A stretch of DNA of 64,000 nucleotides, from contig JASEFK010000007.1 of NCBI GenBank assembly GCA_030019255.1, positions 31,613 through 95,612 on the forward strand. The letters are read 5' to 3'. Shown here piece after piece: positions 1 through 8,082 of this stretch. The notes under the pieces were generated by a model, which did no database searches, had not been told where the DNA came from, and saw only the letters and a program-made list of their open reading frames with translations. A program made the translations under genes and the position numbers. This stretch comes from Actinomycetota bacterium. Its GTDB lineage: Bacteria; Actinomycetota; Geothermincolia; Geothermincolales; RBG-13-55-18. Position 1 is the first letter of the stretch. Every line of letters starts with the position of its first letter.

Positions 1-438
1 GTGGATTCCCAGGGCGAAGAGGGTGGCCTCGAAGGGGCTGATAGGGATCCTCTGGCGCTGGATGATCCTCACCAGCACGGTGGTGGTGGATCCCAGGCAC
101 TCGCTGTAATCGTGGATCCCCTTCATGTCCTGAGGTGAGGGTGGGTGATGGTCGTAGACGAAGACCTCCACCCCTTCCTTTCCCGGAAGGTCGCGGAACT
201 CGCCCAGGCGTTCGGCGATGCGGTTGTCCACCACGATGAGGCGGGTTATGGCCTCGCGGTCCAGAGAGCGGGGATCCATGAACTCCAACACGTCCCCGTG
301 GAGGGCGATGAACTCGCGCACGTTGCGGTTTACCGACCCGGCGAAGACCATCACCGCCTCCGGGTACAGCTTCTTGGCCGCCACCATGGAGGCCAGGGCA
401 TCGAAGTCCACGTTCACGTGGCCCAGGATGACGTCCAA
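1..438 (-). CDS. DHH-family protein, N-terminal part (CCA-nucleotidyltransferase-like), cut by window edge
   Basis: Only the first 146 residues are in the window; the gene runs off the left edge. The start opens with LDVILGHVNVDFDALASM, the metal-binding N-terminus of DHH phosphoesterases, and YDHHPPSP about 80 residues in is the DHH motif itself. This arrangement is typical of the N-terminal DHH domain of large bacterial tRNA CCA-adding enzymes that also carry CBS domains, so that is the favoured family. A stand-alone DHH/DHHA1 phosphoesterase cannot be excluded because the C-terminal half is missing. The TTG start at 438 is chosen because GGAGGAGGAG lies about eight bases upstream and the family motif begins directly after it. 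Confidence 0.75.
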   Translation of the reverse strand, partial: MDVILGHVNVDFDALASMVAAKKLYPEAVMVFAGSVNRNVREFIALHGDVLEFMDPRSLDREAITRLIVVDNRIAERLGEFRDLPGKEGVEVFVYDHHPPSPQDMKGIHDYSECLGSTTTVLVRIIQRQRIPISPFEATLFALGIH

Positions 439-896
439 GCCTCTTCTCCTCCTCCGGAATTCCCGTCGTTTTATCGAGCCCCGAGCGCTTCCGGTCCCGG
501 GCGGGAAGGACGTTTTCCACCTTCAGGATAAACCTTCCAGCGGGGGAACTGAAGCCAGGTCCATCCCGCGGGGCACCTGCACGAAGTAATCGTGTTTTAA
601 CTTGTTTCAAGCCGGGAGCTTTCACTTTCCGTCACTTTCCGTCCACCCTTCACCCCGGGCCCTGGTTCCGGCATCCCCGGGCGTGAACCGCGGACCTCCC
701 GCTCCAACCATCGTTCCGCGTCCGACCAACGGGTCGAGGGAGGAAAGGCGCACGCCCGATTCCCAATGCGAGCCCACCAGCGATAACTGCAAATGGCATT
801 TTCTGGTAATAGCCTTCGGCAGCCCTAGCCGGCGATGGGTTCCTTCCCCCGCGGCCTGGCGTACCAAGGGAGCGACTGCAAGCCGTTCCCCGTGCC
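439..896. other. Gap between the DHH gene and deoB
   Basis: No convincing gene. A 92-codon minus-strand frame here (622-900) has no ribosome site or recognisable protein character. The only structure seen is a tandem 10-bp repeat CACTTTCCGT at 623-632 and 633-642. The promoter for the DHH gene may lie here, but no good -35/-10 pair stands out. Confidence 0.5.
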
Positions 897-2075
897 TCAA
901 AGCAAGGCGGCGAAGCTATTCCCGTCCAGGGAGGAGCCGTCCACCCCCAGGAGGTCGGCTACGCTCTTCCCCACGTCGGCGAAGGTCTCCCTGGTTCCCA
1001 GGTCCACCCCGCGGGACATGGAGGGTCCCCAGAGGAGGAGGATCCCGTATTCCCGGGTGTGGTCCGTGCCCCGGAAAGTGGGGTCGCAACCGTGGTCGGA
1101 GACCAGGAGTAGAAGATCGCGGGGATCCATGGCCTCCTTGAGCTGGGGCAGGAAGTCATCCACCTCCCGCAGGGCGGCGGCGAAACCCTCCGGGTCCCGG
1201 CGGTGACCGTAGAGCATGTCGAAATCCACAAGGTTGGCCATGAGGATACCACGCCCGCCTGCTTTCACCTCTCCCAACAGCCGCTCCATGGTCTCCTCGT
1301 TTCCCGAGGTATGTGGGCTGCACAGGAATCCCCGTCCCGCGAAGAGGTCGCCCACCTTCCCCACCCCGATCACCGACAAACCAGCTTCCCGGCAGAGGTC
1401 CAGGACCGTGGGACGGGGAGGGGGGAGGGAGAAGTCCAGGCGCTCCGCCCCGACGCGCCGGAATGACCCCGGCCGGCCCACGAAGGGCCTGGCGATCACC
1501 CTGCTCACCGCGTGCTCGCCTTGCAGGAGCTCCCTGGCCACCCGGCACATGCGGTAAAGTTCCTCCAGGGGTATCACCTCCTTGTGGGCGGCCAGCTGGA
1601 AGACGCTGTCCGCGGAGGTGTAGAGGATGGGCCTTCCGGTGTTCAGGTGTTCCTCCCCCAGTTCTTCGATGATGCGCGTGCCGGAGGCGGGGCGGTTTCC
1701 CAGGACCTTCCTCCCGATGCGCCTCTCGAACTCCTTCACCACCTCCGGGGGGAAGCCGTGCGGGTAGAGGGGGAAGGGACGCTCCAGGATGATACCCGCC
1801 AGTTCCCAGTGCCCGGTGGTAGAATCCTTGCCCGGCGAGGCTTCCCTCATTTTCCCGAAGGCCCCCTCCGCGTCCCGGCGGGGCCTCAAGCCCCTCGCCG
1901 GGGCCAAGTTTCCCAGGCCGAGGGCCTCCAGGTTGGGTAATCTCAGCCCGCCCACCGCCTTCGCCGTGTGGGCGATGGTGTGGGCTCCCCGGTCCCCGTA
2001 ATCGCCAGCGTCTTGAAGCTCACCCGCTCCCACCCCGTCCAGGACTATCCAGATGACGCGCCCAACCCTGTCCAA
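897..2075 (-). CDS. deoB: Phosphopentomutase
   Basis: Interconverts ribose or deoxyribose 1-phosphate and 5-phosphate in nucleoside salvage; a cytosolic, metal-dependent enzyme of the alkaline phosphatase superfamily. The 392-residue product has the family length. Visible motifs are WIVLDGVGAGE at the N-terminus (first metal ligand Asp), KDSTTGHWE near residue 85 with the Thr that becomes phosphorylated, and SDHGCDPTFRGTDHTREYG near the C-terminus with the remaining metal-binding Asp/His residues. The start is a TTG at 2075 with GAGGT about seven bases upstream; there is no ATG nearby that keeps the N-terminal motif. It lies just downstream of the 314-residue helical protein on the same strand (36-bp gap). 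Confidence 0.95.
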   Translation of the reverse strand: MDRVGRVIWIVLDGVGAGELQDAGDYGDRGAHTIAHTAKAVGGLRLPNLEALGLGNLAPARGLRPRRDAEGAFGKMREASPGKDSTTGHWELAGIILERPFPLYPHGFPPEVVKEFERRIGRKVLGNRPASGTRIIEELGEEHLNTGRPILYTSADSVFQLAAHKEVIPLEELYRMCRVARELLQGEHAVSRVIARPFVGRPGSFRRVGAERLDFSLPPPRPTVLDLCREAGLSVIGVGKVGDLFAGRGFLCSPHTSGNEETMERLLGEVKAGGRGILMANLVDFDMLYGHRRDPEGFAAALREVDDFLPQLKEAMDPRDLLLLVSDHGCDPTFRGTDHTREYGILLLWGPSMSRGVDLGTRETFADVGKSVADLLGVDGSSLDGNSFAALL

Positions 2076-2111
2076 CCCTCCGACCTCGCTTTCAGGAGAT
2101 CCTGGCCGGGC

Positions 2112-3056
2112 TCAATCCCGAAGCAAGCCCATGTCCGCCAGGGCGTTCCTCACGGTGTCGACCAATTCGCTTTCCCGCCCCTTAAATGGAAAGCCCTCGG
2201 CATCGCGTCGCCCGGCGGCCATGGCGTCCACCGCCCGGCGCAGCTTTTCCGGTTCCGAGAAATACGCGTAAAGGATGTCCACCAACTCCAGGAGGTCGCT
2301 TCCTCCCAGTCCGGCGGTGACGAAGGCCTCCTCCAGCACGCTGAAGGCCTCCTGGGCGGCGGCCGCATAGCTACGGTCTTCGAGCAGCTGCTCCACCTGT
2401 CCCCAAAGGATGCCGAAACGCATCTGCATCTCGGGGTGGCGCGCGTTAAGCATGTGGAGCTCGAAGAGGTCCCGGGCGAACTGGGAGGAAGCCCCGGCAT
2501 AGTGGTCCGCCAGGTCCGCCTCCGCCTCCACGTCCTCCTCGTCCAGGGACCGGAGTTCCTCCCGCACGCGGTGAAGCTCCTCGAGGTCCTCGTCCAGGCG
2601 ACGTACCAGGTCCTCCGTCAGCCCTTTCCAGCTCGGGGCACCCCAGGAAGCCAGTAAGCGGCGGACGAGGTTGAGGAACTCCAGGGCCTGCACGGTCTCC
2701 AGGTCATCGGCCGGTCGGGCGAGCTCTTCGAATTCCGCTCGGGGATGCAACGCCGCCCTTATTTCCGCCTCACCGACCAGGAAGGGGCTGAGGGGTCTGG
2801 CCAGCTCCTCCTCCGCCTCTCCCAGGTCCTTGAGCGCGTCCACGGTCTCTTGAAGGGAACCCTGGGCCTCCTTCAGGGCCCGTCCCACCTCGCCTTCCTT
2901 CAGGAGGCGCTCCACCTCCTTCCAGCGGCGGGTGCAGGCTCTCCTGTTCTCCTCCCGCCGCACCGCTTCCCGCACCCGTCCCTTCAGTCGCGGAGAAGCC
3001 GGCCGCTCCCCCAATAGTCGGTCCAGCCATCCCTCCCCGAAGAGAAGCTCCTCCAT
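2112..3056 (-). CDS. Helical protein of unknown function
   Basis: 314 residues, not recognised. The sequence is strongly charged and rich in Glu, Arg and Leu with heptad-like spacing, so it should be almost entirely alpha-helical. No signal peptide, membrane segment, cysteine cluster or nucleotide-binding motif is visible. Codon use matches its neighbours, the frame is long and clean, and it sits 36 bp upstream of deoB on the same strand, so co-transcription is likely. A near-perfect inverted repeat lies about 140 bp upstream of its start (3194-3212). Confidence 0.75.
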   Translation of the reverse strand: MEELLFGEGWLDRLLGERPASPRLKGRVREAVRREENRRACTRRWKEVERLLKEGEVGRALKEAQGSLQETVDALKDLGEAEEELARPLSPFLVGEAEIRAALHPRAEFEELARPADDLETVQALEFLNLVRRLLASWGAPSWKGLTEDLVRRLDEDLEELHRVREELRSLDEEDVEAEADLADHYAGASSQFARDLFELHMLNARHPEMQMRFGILWGQVEQLLEDRSYAAAAQEAFSVLEEAFVTAGLGGSDLLELVDILYAYFSEPEKLRRAVDAMAAGRRDAEGFPFKGRESELVDTVRNALADMGLLRD

Positions 3057-3490
3057 CCCCTCTCCGTCCTCTTGCGCGCTCGAACGACGACAAGGGTATT
3101 ATATGGCTTTTACTCATGGCTTACCTGGACATTCCGCCGACTACCGGTCGGACCTCTAAGCGCCGCCGCAGGCAATCGTTAACCCGTCCGAGCAATCGAT
3201 AACTTATCGATTATTTATCCGACACGAATATTTCCTCGACAGGCTGACCGAGAATCGAACTCTTGCAGGATGAAACCAGGTGTTTTTCCAGTTCAATACC
3301 GACAAACACACGGTATACCTGCGTCATTCCGTCGTTTTCCGGTCACCCTGCCAAATCCCCGTCCCGATATTACCTTCCCGACTCCGTCCACTCGCACATC
3401 CTGTGACCTCCGGAGACGGGAAGGCCGTCCCGCGAGGCCATGAAATGTTAAATCCTTCCATCCGTTCCCAGCCCGGTTTCCTTCGACCGC
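3057..3490. other. Intergenic region upstream of the 314-aa gene
   Basis: No gene seen. It holds the inverted repeat at 3194-3212 (separate entry), a weaker 6-bp inverted repeat (ATACCG 3296-3301 and CGGTAT 3311-3316), and an isolated tRNA T-arm-like string near 3248-3262 on the minus strand without a complete tRNA around it. Confidence 0.5.
3194..3212. promoter_or_regulatory. Inverted repeat, candidate operator
   Basis: AATCGATA, three bases, TATCGATT: two perfect 8-bp arms in an AT-rich island about 140 bp upstream of the 314-aa gene. It is the size of a dimeric regulator site. No T-run follows on either strand, so it is not an intrinsic terminator. Confidence 0.4.
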
Positions 3491-3730
3491 TCATAAGAGG
3501 CGCGCCAGCGAATCGTTTATCCAGGCCCCGTAATCCCGCGAACCCTTATACCTTTTCCCGGTGCCGAGCAGCGCTTCTGTCCCTCCTCCCTCCCTGGGCC
3601 GAAACGTCGACTGCCCGGCACGGGCAAAAAAAGCGTCTGTGTGAGGGGAAAAATCCTGATAGCATACCTGGCACATATCGAAGCGAACCGAACCGGCGCT
3701 CCCGCAGCGGCTGCAGTCCCCGTACCCCAT
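3491..3730 (-). CDS. Small zinc-ribbon protein
   Basis: 79 residues. The N-terminus reads MGYGDCSRCGSAG followed by a second pair, MCQVCYQDF; together they give CxxC-x(9)-CxxC, a single treble-clef or ribbon zinc site. The rest is basic and low in hydrophobics. The gene is accepted despite its size because AAGGAGGG sits about four bases before the ATG and the two CxxC knuckles are well formed. It follows the radical SAM gene on the same strand, but a terminator and about 470 bp separate them, so it is probably transcribed alone. Specific function unknown; DNA/RNA binding or a metal-chaperone adaptor role are possibilities. Confidence 0.75.
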   Translation of the reverse strand: MGYGDCSRCGSAGSVRFDMCQVCYQDFSPHTDAFFARAGQSTFRPREGGGTEALLGTGKRYKGSRDYGAWINDSLARLL

Positions 3731-3858
3731 ATACCCTCCTTGCCCTCGAAAACCCTTCCATTCCGAGTGGAATCTTCCGGTGGTGAGTATGTCGAAAGGC
3801 GCAATCCGGATCTCTTTAATGGATCAGCTCTTTATGATATTCCTGTTCCCTCTATCCT

Positions 3859-3884
3859 CCGCCTCCACCATATGGTGGAGGCGG
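3859..3884. repeat. Perfect 26-bp palindrome
   Basis: CCGCCTCCACCAT followed immediately by its exact reverse complement. It lies 129 bp upstream of the 79-aa zinc-ribbon gene. No T-run follows on either strand, so it fits an operator or cruciform better than a terminator. Confidence 0.6.
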
Positions 3885-4043
3885 CGGGTGAAAAATGGTT
3901 AAAAGCTAACGGCATTTGAAAATCCGCCCGAGGACCGGAGCTTCCGGGAGGCCCGTCAGGGGACAGGGATAACCCCATGGAGAAAGGTCCGGAAGAGGGT
4001 AAAAAAGCCGTGCCCTTATCGAAATCGATGGGCCACACGTACG

Positions 4044-4079
4044 CGGACGGCGTTTGCCGGAAGGAATGAAAAAGGAAGG
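4044..4079. repeat. 36-bp direct repeat, copy 1
   Basis: Begins CGGACGGCGT and ends AAAAAGGAAGG; matches 4121-4156 at 35 of 36 positions, 77 bp apart. Confidence 0.7.
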
Positions 4080-4120
4080 AGGCGGGTTATGACGTCGATA
4101 GCCTAATTCGGGCGGTGGCA

Positions 4121-4156
4121 CGGACGGCGTGTGCCGGAAGGAATGAAAAAGGAAGG
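4121..4156. repeat. 36-bp direct repeat, copy 2
   Basis: Second copy of 4044-4079. On the minus strand its CCTTCCTTTTT end is the T-rich tail of the terminator just beside it, so the duplication copied the terminator tail but not the hairpin. Confidence 0.7.
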
Positions 4157-4176
4157 GCCGCCCCCTCGGGCGGCCC
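4140..4176 (-). terminator. Intrinsic terminator of the radical SAM gene
   Basis: On the minus strand GGGCCGCCC, a 4-base loop and GGGCGGCCC form a perfect 9-bp GC stem, then TTCCTTTTT. It lies 24 bp after the radical SAM stop. Confidence 0.85.
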
Positions 4177-4199
4177 CCCAATTTCACCGCTTCACCGGT

Positions 4200-5552
4200 T
4201 CAGGCCGTGGCTCCCCCTTCCGCCCGCTGGTGAGGCTGCTGGTAATGCTCCATCCACACCTCGTCCGCGAGACGCCCGTACTCCTCGCTGTAGCGATCGA
4301 GGTCGGGGGCCAGCTCGGTGAGGATGCCCTCCGCCTCGGGGTGGGTGGGACGGGCGCCGCTCAGGGCCACGCACTCCCGCAGGACGTAGGGATGGTCGAT
4401 GATCATGCAGGGGCGCAGCAGGTTGGGATGGTAGGGACGACGGCTGCGGATGGCCCGGAAGAAATCGGAGTTGAGGGCCTCGGCCAGGGGCTTCTCCTTG
4501 ATGTTGTCCACCGCGAAGTGAGCGAAGACGCAGGGCTCCACGTCCCCGTTCTGGTTGATGTGCAGATAGTTGTGTCCCCCGGCCATGCATCCTCCCACCA
4601 GGGGGCCGTCGCACCAGAAGTCGGAGATGAGGGCCCTCCTCTCCCTTCTCATACGGTTGATACGCTCCCAGCGCTGGATACGCTGCTCGGGGGTGGTCAT
4701 GAGGTCCAGCGAGGGGCGGGTCCCAATGGGCATATACTGGAAGTACCAGCCGAGGAAGCACCCCTTCTCCTCCATGTAGAAATCGACGAATTCCTCGCTG
4801 GTGAGGAGGTCGGAGTTGAAGCGGGTGACGGTGGCCGAAAAGCCGTAGAGCGCCCGCGCCTCGCGGAGGTTGTCCATGGCCCGGAGCACCTTGGCGTACA
4901 CCCCCTCGCCCCGGCGCTGATCCGTCTCCTCCCGGTACCCCTCCACGGAGATGCAGGGGATGACGTTCCCCAGCTCGGCGATCTCCTGGGCCAGGTTCCG
5001 GTCGATCAGGGTGCCGTTGGTATACACCTGGAAGGTGACATCGTTGTGCCTACGGAAGATATCCAGGAGCGGTCCGTAGAAGAAGGGCTCCCCCCCGGAG
5101 ATGACTATAAAGTAGATGCCCATCTCCTTGGCCTCGCGGATCACCCGGTCCAGGACCTCCTCCGGGAGGTCGTCCTTCTTGGAGTACATGCCGGCGTAGC
5201 AACCCACGCACCTCAGGTTGCAGCGCATGGTGGGGCTGATGACCAGGAGCAGGGGAGGGCTGAATCCCTCCCGGCGCTCGAACTCCTCCCTCACCCTGGC
5301 CTTGTAGAAGAGGGCGTCGGTGAGGAAATTGATGGCTCCCCGGCGCACGTTCCGGTGCAGCTCGGGCAGCCTTCTCTTCACCTGCAGGATGAGGTTCCTG
5401 ACGAATTCCTGGCCGTCCGGCCACCGGATCTCCCGGACGAACTTCTCGGCGAAGGAGAGCAGCTTGTCGTCCGGCACGTTGGGAAGAACGAAGATTAAGC
5501 CGTTGATGGTCTTCTTGATCATGTAGTCCCGGAAGGCGGTAACGTCAGGCAT
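4200..5552 (-). CDS. Radical SAM protein with C-terminal iron-sulfur (SPASM-like) region
   Basis: 450 residues. MRCNLRCVGCYAG around residue 112 supplies the CxxxCxxC that binds the 4Fe-4S cluster; VISGGEPFF is the GGE motif that contacts SAM. Further on CMAGGHNYLHINQNGDVEPC and later cysteines (LLRPCMI, LRECVAL) resemble the auxiliary-cluster region of peptide- or cofactor-modifying radical SAM enzymes. The N-terminal 100 residues before the cluster motif are unusual for that class. Substrate unknown: no small peptide precursor is obvious next door. The ATG at 5552 has AAGGAGGTG five bases upstream. A TATAAT box lies about 155 bp upstream and a clear terminator follows the stop, so it is probably monocistronic. 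Confidence 0.85.
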   Translation of the reverse strand: MPDVTAFRDYMIKKTINGLIFVLPNVPDDKLLSFAEKFVREIRWPDGQEFVRNLILQVKRRLPELHRNVRRGAINFLTDALFYKARVREEFERREGFSPPLLLVISPTMRCNLRCVGCYAGMYSKKDDLPEEVLDRVIREAKEMGIYFIVISGGEPFFYGPLLDIFRRHNDVTFQVYTNGTLIDRNLAQEIAELGNVIPCISVEGYREETDQRRGEGVYAKVLRAMDNLREARALYGFSATVTRFNSDLLTSEEFVDFYMEEKGCFLGWYFQYMPIGTRPSLDLMTTPEQRIQRWERINRMRRERRALISDFWCDGPLVGGCMAGGHNYLHINQNGDVEPCVFAHFAVDNIKEKPLAEALNSDFFRAIRSRRPYHPNLLRPCMIIDHPYVLRECVALSGARPTHPEAEGILTELAPDLDRYSEEYGRLADEVWMEHYQQPHQRAEGGATA

Positions 5553-5707
5553 GCTTCACCTCCTTTCCTCTTTCCCGATACTTGTATTTCCTAATTCCCA
5601 TCACCTCCCCTCGGAATCAGATAAAAAGATTTCCATCCCCTTCCTTCCAGGTAACAACAACACCGGGGAAAAGCGCCCGTTTCACTTGCTCCCTTCACTT
5701 TCTCCCT

Positions 5708-5713
5708 ATTATA
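5708..5713 (-). promoter_or_regulatory. Candidate -10 box for the radical SAM gene
   Basis: Perfect TATAAT on the minus strand, with TTGGCT 15 bases or GTTGGC 16 bases upstream as a poor -35. It would give a leader of about 145 nt. Confidence 0.4.
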
Positions 5714-5750
5714 ACCAAAATCACGTGAAGCCAACCCTGCCCCACCGCGA

Positions 5751-6731
5751 TCAGGAACCTTCCGGTCGGCCCGGAAGCCCCCCGGCGTGAGGGTGGGACT
5801 TCAGATACACCTCCTTCAACCGCTTCCGGCTCACGTGGGTGTAGATCTGGGTAGTGCTCACGCTGGCATGCCCCAGCAGCTCCTGGATGTAGCGCAGGTC
5901 CACCCCGTTCTCCAGCAGGTGGGTGGCGTAGCTGTGGCGCAGGGTATGGGGCGTCATCCTGTCCCCCAGGCCCACCCTGCTTGCGTACTTGCGCACCACT
6001 CCCCAGGCCCCCTGGCGGGTGATCCGGCCTCCCCTCGAGTTTAGGAACAGCGCCCTTTGGGAGGGGTTCCGGGACAGCCTGGGCCTGCCGTGCGCCAGGT
6101 AGGAGACCAGCGCTTCGGCGGCCCTGCCGCCCACCGGCACCACCCTCTCCCGCGACCCCTTGCCCAGCACCCGCATCTCCCCCTCCTCCAGGTCCAGGTC
6201 CTCCAGGTCCAGGGAGACCAGCTCAGAGATGCGTATCCCCGTGCCGTAGAGGGTCTCCATGAGCGCCCGGTCCCTCAGGCCCAGGGCGTCTCCGGGCATG
6301 GGCTGCTCGAGGAGGGTTTTCACCTCCTCCTGGCTGAGGACCGCGGGCAACTTCATCGCGTGCCGGGGATAGGGCAGGTCGCCAAGGGGGAGAAGCTCTC
6401 CTCCGCCCTCCTCGACCAGGAAGCGCTGAAAGGCGCGCAAAGAGGCCGTAAGGCGGGCCAGCGAGCGCGGGGAAAGTCCGATCTCCTCCATCTCCTCGAG
6501 GAAGGCGGTGACCTGTTCCCTCCTCACCTCCCCGGGCGAGGAAACGCCGCGCCGCACGGCGAATTCCACGAAGCGCCCGATGTCCCTTCGGTACGCCTCC
6601 ACGGTACGCTCCGAGAGCCCCCTCTCCGCCCGCATGTAGACCAGGAACTCCCGCAGCAACGCAGGCCAAGCGGTGCCCCCGCCGCCGGTAACCGCTTCTT
6701 CCACGCCGTCTTCCAAGGCAGGCACCTTCAC
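5751..6731 (-). CDS. xerD: Tyrosine recombinase XerD-type
   Basis: Site-specific recombinase that resolves chromosome dimers at dif together with a partner XerC. 326 residues. The N-terminal SAM-like domain (FLVYMRAERGLSERTVEAY) precedes the catalytic domain, where the Arg (GTGIRISEL), the HTLRHSYATHLLENG box, the LLGHASVSTTQIYTH box and the nucleophilic Tyr in QIYTHV are all intact. Length is slightly above the usual 300 because of an N-terminal extension of about 20 residues. GTG start at 6731 follows GAGGAGGG. It lies downstream of ald on the same strand (39-bp gap), in the Nudix-xerD context seen in Actinomycetota; this favours a housekeeping recombinase over a phage integrase. Confidence 0.93.
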   Translation of the reverse strand: MKVPALEDGVEEAVTGGGGTAWPALLREFLVYMRAERGLSERTVEAYRRDIGRFVEFAVRRGVSSPGEVRREQVTAFLEEMEEIGLSPRSLARLTASLRAFQRFLVEEGGGELLPLGDLPYPRHAMKLPAVLSQEEVKTLLEQPMPGDALGLRDRALMETLYGTGIRISELVSLDLEDLDLEEGEMRVLGKGSRERVVPVGGRAAEALVSYLAHGRPRLSRNPSQRALFLNSRGGRITRQGAWGVVRKYASRVGLGDRMTPHTLRHSYATHLLENGVDLRYIQELLGHASVSTTQIYTHVSRKRLKEVYLKSHPHAGGLPGRPEGS

Positions 6732-6770
6732 GGCCCTCCTCGGTCCTGAAGCCCCTTCAAGCCTTCCCCT

Positions 6771-7931
6771 TCAGCCCGTTGAGAGGTAACCCCGGTAGTC
6801 GGCCTCGGGGAATTCAAGGGGCAGTATGTACTCCAGGGGTTCGTAATCCAGGCCGTGAGCCTCGGCCACGGGCCGATTGGTTATCCTCCCCTCGATGGTG
6901 TTCACGCCCCGGGCCAAGCTTCTGTCCCTCCGCACGGCCTCCGCTAGGCCCAACCCGGCCATCATCTGCACGTAGGGGAGGGTGACGTTGGTGAGGGCGA
7001 AGGTGGAGGTGTGGGGCACCGCACCCGGGATATTTCCCACGCAGTAATGGAGCACGCCGTGCGTCTCGTAAACGGGGTCGGAATGGGTGGTGGGGCGGGA
7101 GGTCATCACGCAGCCCCCCTGGTCTATGGATACGTCCACCACCACGGAACCAGGGCGCATGTCCCTCACCACCTCCTCCCCCACCAGCACGGGACAGCGG
7201 GCGCCCGGTACCAGGACCGCGCCTATCACCAGATCCGCGTCCCTGACCGCCTGGCGGACGTTCATCTTGTTGGAGATGAGGGTGGTTATACGGCCGTGCA
7301 GGATGTGCTCCAGGTAACGCAGCTTGGTCACGCTCTTGTCCAGGACGATGACGTGGGCGTCCATGCCGGTGGCCAGTATGGCGGCGTGGGAGCCCACGAT
7401 GCCTGCCCCCAGGATGACCACGTTGGCCGGTGGAACGCCGGTGGCTCCCCCCAGGAGCAGGCCCCTTCCCCCGTTCATCTTCTCCAGGTAATGCGCCCCC
7501 ACCTGGGGAGCCATGCGCCCGGCGACCTCGCTCATGGGGGCCAGCAGGGGGAGGGACCCGTCGTCCCTCTGGACCGTCTCGTAGGCCACCCCGACGACCC
7601 GCCTCTTCAGGAGTTCCTCGGTCAGCCCGCGGTTGGCCGCCAGGTGCAGAAAGCCGAAGAGCACCTGGTTTTTCCTGAGGAAGGGGTATTCGCTTTCCTG
7701 GGGCTCCTTGACCTTGAGAACCAGCTCAGATTCCCCGTATACCTCCTCCGGGCCCGCCACCACCAAGGCGCCCGCCTCACGGTATTCCCGATCGGAGATG
7801 CTGGAGCCCTCACCGGCTCCCCTCTCCACCAGTACCTTGTGGCCCTCGTGCACCAGCTCGTGGGCGCCCTGGGGGGTGAGGGCCACCCGGTACTCCTGAT
7901 CCACGACCTCACGGGGCACACCTATGATCAT
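6771..7931 (-). CDS. ald: Alanine dehydrogenase
   Basis: NAD-dependent interconversion of alanine and pyruvate plus ammonia. 386 residues. The N-terminus MIIGVPREVVDQEYRVALTP, the substrate-binding KEPQ and HLAAN segments, and the Rossmann motif VVILGAGIVGSHAA followed by an acidic D at the end of the next strand (VIVLDKS) match the Ald/PNT family. The start at 7931 is the ATG with GGAGGGGGAG upstream; an apparent open frame continuing 95 codons further upstream overlaps the Nudix gene and is not coding. It sits between the Nudix hydrolase gene and xerD on the same strand. Confidence 0.95.
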   Translation of the reverse strand: MIIGVPREVVDQEYRVALTPQGAHELVHEGHKVLVERGAGEGSSISDREYREAGALVVAGPEEVYGESELVLKVKEPQESEYPFLRKNQVLFGFLHLAANRGLTEELLKRRVVGVAYETVQRDDGSLPLLAPMSEVAGRMAPQVGAHYLEKMNGGRGLLLGGATGVPPANVVILGAGIVGSHAAILATGMDAHVIVLDKSVTKLRYLEHILHGRITTLISNKMNVRQAVRDADLVIGAVLVPGARCPVLVGEEVVRDMRPGSVVVDVSIDQGGCVMTSRPTTHSDPVYETHGVLHYCVGNIPGAVPHTSTFALTNVTLPYVQMMAGLGLAEAVRRDRSLARGVNTIEGRITNRPVAEAHGLDYEPLEYILPLEFPEADYRGYLSTG

Positions 7932-8082
7932 CGCTCCCCCTCCAACTCCACAGACTCGCGAGAGACCGCCGGGCCGGATACACGAAATCCACCCGGACCC
8001 GCCGTCGGGCCTCCTCGAGCTCGACCCGCCCCGGGATACGGACAGGGGCAGTACCTCCATGCGAGACCTGCACGCCCGTCCC

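Noticed and set aside
622..900. 92-codon minus frame downstream of deoB
   Set aside because: No ribosome site and composition unlike neighbouring genes.
3244..3262. tRNA T-arm-like string GAGTTCGATTCTC on the minus strand
   Set aside because: T-stem pairs only partly and no D-arm, anticodon arm or acceptor can be built around it; at most a tRNA remnant.
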